DNA of 64,000 bases from an uncultured Flaviramulus sp. (GTDB lineage: Bacteria > Bacteroidota > Bacteroidia > Flavobacteriales > Flavobacteriaceae): NCBI GenBank assembly GCA_947501105.1, contig CANMUP010000003.1, positions 620,001 through 684,000 on the forward strand. Reading direction: 5' to 3'. Both the position numbers and the translations under genes were made by a program. A model generated the notes under the pieces. That model saw nothing but the letters and a program-made list of their open reading frames with translations, searched no databases and was not told the DNA's origin. Shown one piece after another: positions 62,958 through 64,000 of the stretch (its first letter is position 1; every line of letters starts with the position of its first letter).

Positions 62958-63998
62958 CTATTTTATATACTGTATGGTTTCGGCTGCTTCTTCATTAATA
63001 CTATCAAAAAAGCCTTGTTCTTTCATCCATTTATCGCTATATACTTTACTCATATAGCGAGATCCGTGATCTGGAAAAATAATAACAATATTATCACCTT
63101 CCTTAAATTCATTATTCTCTCCTAATTGAGCAACTGCTTGCATAGCTGCCCCAGAAGTATAACCCACAAATAAACCTTCCGTTTTGGCTATTAACCTTGC
63201 AGTATGAGCACTTTCTTCATCAGTAACCTTAACAAACTCATCAATAACATCAAAATTTGTGGCTGTAGGGATTAAATTCTTTCCTAAACCTTCAATTCTA
63301 TACGGATAAATTTCTTTTTCGTCAAACTCCCTAGTTTCGTGATATTTCTTAATAACTGAACCAAAAGCATCAACACCTATAACTTTAATATTAGGATTTT
63401 GTTCTTTTAAATATTTAGCAGTTCCAGAAATTGTTCCACCAGTACCACTACAAGCTACTAAATGTGTAATTTCTCCTTCTGTTTGATTCCAGATTTCTGG
63501 ACCAGTAGAATTATAATGTGCATCAATGTTTAATTCATTGAAGTACTGGTTAATGTATACTGAGCCATTTATTTCTTCATGTAGACGCTTTGCAACTTGA
63601 TAGTAAGATCTAGGGTCGTCTGCACTAACATGTGCTGGACAAACATAAACCTTTGCACCCATAGTTTTTAGCATATCAATCTTGTCTGCGGAAGACTTTG
63701 AGCTAACTGCTAAAACGCATTCATAACCCTTTATAATACTAACCATAGCAATACTAAAACCTGTATTACCAGAGGTTGTTTCTATAATAGTGTCACCTGG
63801 GGAAAGAATACCTTTCCTTTCTGCTTCTTCTATAATGTGCAATGCTATTCTATCTTTTGAAGAATGTCCTGGATTAAAGGATTCAACTTTAGCAAAGAAG
63901 TTTCCTTTAAATTTTGAAGTTATTTTATTAAGTCTAATAAGTGGTGTATTACCTACTAAGTCTAATACATTATCAAAAACCTGATTGTTGTGTTTCAT
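62958..63998 (-). CDS. PLP-dependent cysteine-synthase-family protein
   Basis: The protein has 346 residues and appears complete, ending two bases from the window edge. It has [29 protein letters not shown] with the PLP lysine, [13 protein letters not shown] and [16 protein letters not shown]. In common O-acetylserine sulfhydrylases the lysine loop reads PGGSVKDR. Here it is PGHSSKDR, so the substrate may differ. Candidates are cysteine synthase, a cystathionine beta-synthase-like enzyme or cysteate synthase. The following gene on the same strand is an alpha-oxoamine synthase. Confidence 0.85.
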   Translation of the reverse strand: MKHNNQVFDNVLDLVGNTPLIRLNKITSKFKGNFFAKVESFNPGHSSKDRIALHIIEEAERKGILSPGDTIIETTSGNTGFSIAMVSIIKGYECVLAVSSKSSADKIDMLKTMGAKVYVCPAHVSADDPRSYYQVAKRLHEEINGSVYINQYFNELNIDAHYNSTGPEIWNQTEGEITHLVACSGTGGTISGTAKYLKEQNPNIKVIGVDAFGSVIKKYHETREFDEKEIYPYRIEGLGKNLIPTATNFDVIDEFVKVTDEESAHTARLIAKTEGLFVGYTSGAAMQAVAQLGENNEFKEGDNIVIIFPDHGSRYMSKVYSDKWMKEQGFFDSINEEAAETIQYIK

Positions 63999-64000
63999 AA

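Noticed and set aside
1-64000. CRISPR arrays, tRNA or rRNA genes and transposase genes.
   Set aside because: None seen. No regularly spaced repeat, no cloverleaf-like sequence and no transposase motif was recognised on either strand.

Overview
The window is A/T-rich and has the hallmarks of a member of the Flavobacteriaceae (Bacteroidota). Promoters follow the TAnnTTTG type, Shine-Dalgarno sequences are absent, and families typical of that group occur (YfhO, DUF3667, DUF4834, a short orphan protein behind an ECF sigma factor, and a GH109-type secreted oxidoreductase-fold enzyme). The genus cannot be fixed from the sequence. No rRNA, tRNA, CRISPR array or insertion sequence was seen.

Region 1 (1-35715) is a surface- or exopolysaccharide gene cluster. 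On its left are the tail of an SGNH protein, an EpsG-type polymerase, two glycosyltransferases and a CapK-like adenylate-forming enzyme, closed by a terminator. A beta-helix lipoprotein faces the other way. From 7299 to 33312 runs a tightly packed plus-strand block. It holds two MBOAT/SGNH acyltransferase pairs and seven tandem BioF2-like (GNAT-fold) acyltransferase paralogues. It also holds a glycosyltransferase, a second CapK-like enzyme, two small phosphoglycosyl transferases, two NeuD/PglD-type acetyltransferases, a DltA-like adenylating ligase and its carrier protein. The block ends with an FAD/NAD(P) domain fused to a FemAB-like acyltransferase, an eighth BioF2 paralogue and a free-standing FemAB-like protein. 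A third MBOAT/SGNH pair converges from the right. Together these look like a polysaccharide factory in which the chain is heavily decorated with acyl or aminoacyl groups. The ligase, carrier, MBOAT and SGNH set has the parts list of a dlt system, and about ten extra acyltransferases are added to it. No Wzx flippase is visible inside this cluster.

Region 2 (36012-47575) is mostly housekeeping and regulatory: a JmjC/cupin protein, an Lrp regulator, an M14 carboxypeptidase, a helix-turn-helix regulator with a likely autoregulatory operator, small lipoprotein and unknown genes, an MBL hydrolase, a conserved Bacteroidota protein, a Bcp peroxiredoxin, a cysteine-free endonuclease III, an ECF sigma factor with a 48-residue companion ORF, and uvrA.

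Region 3 (47585-53435) holds a DUF3667 membrane protein and two exported paralogues with opposite-charge tails, each preceded by a sigma-54-like promoter. It also holds a GH109-like enzyme and a small, more G/C-rich, cassette-like insert (about 51180-52020) carrying one unknown gene.

Region 4 (53512-63998) holds an overlapping flippase, glycosyltransferase and YfhO set, a DUF4834 protein, an outer-membrane transporter-like protein, and a GNAT-like protein. It ends with two PLP enzymes (an alpha-oxoamine synthase and a cysteine-synthase-family protein) that together may start sulfonolipid synthesis.
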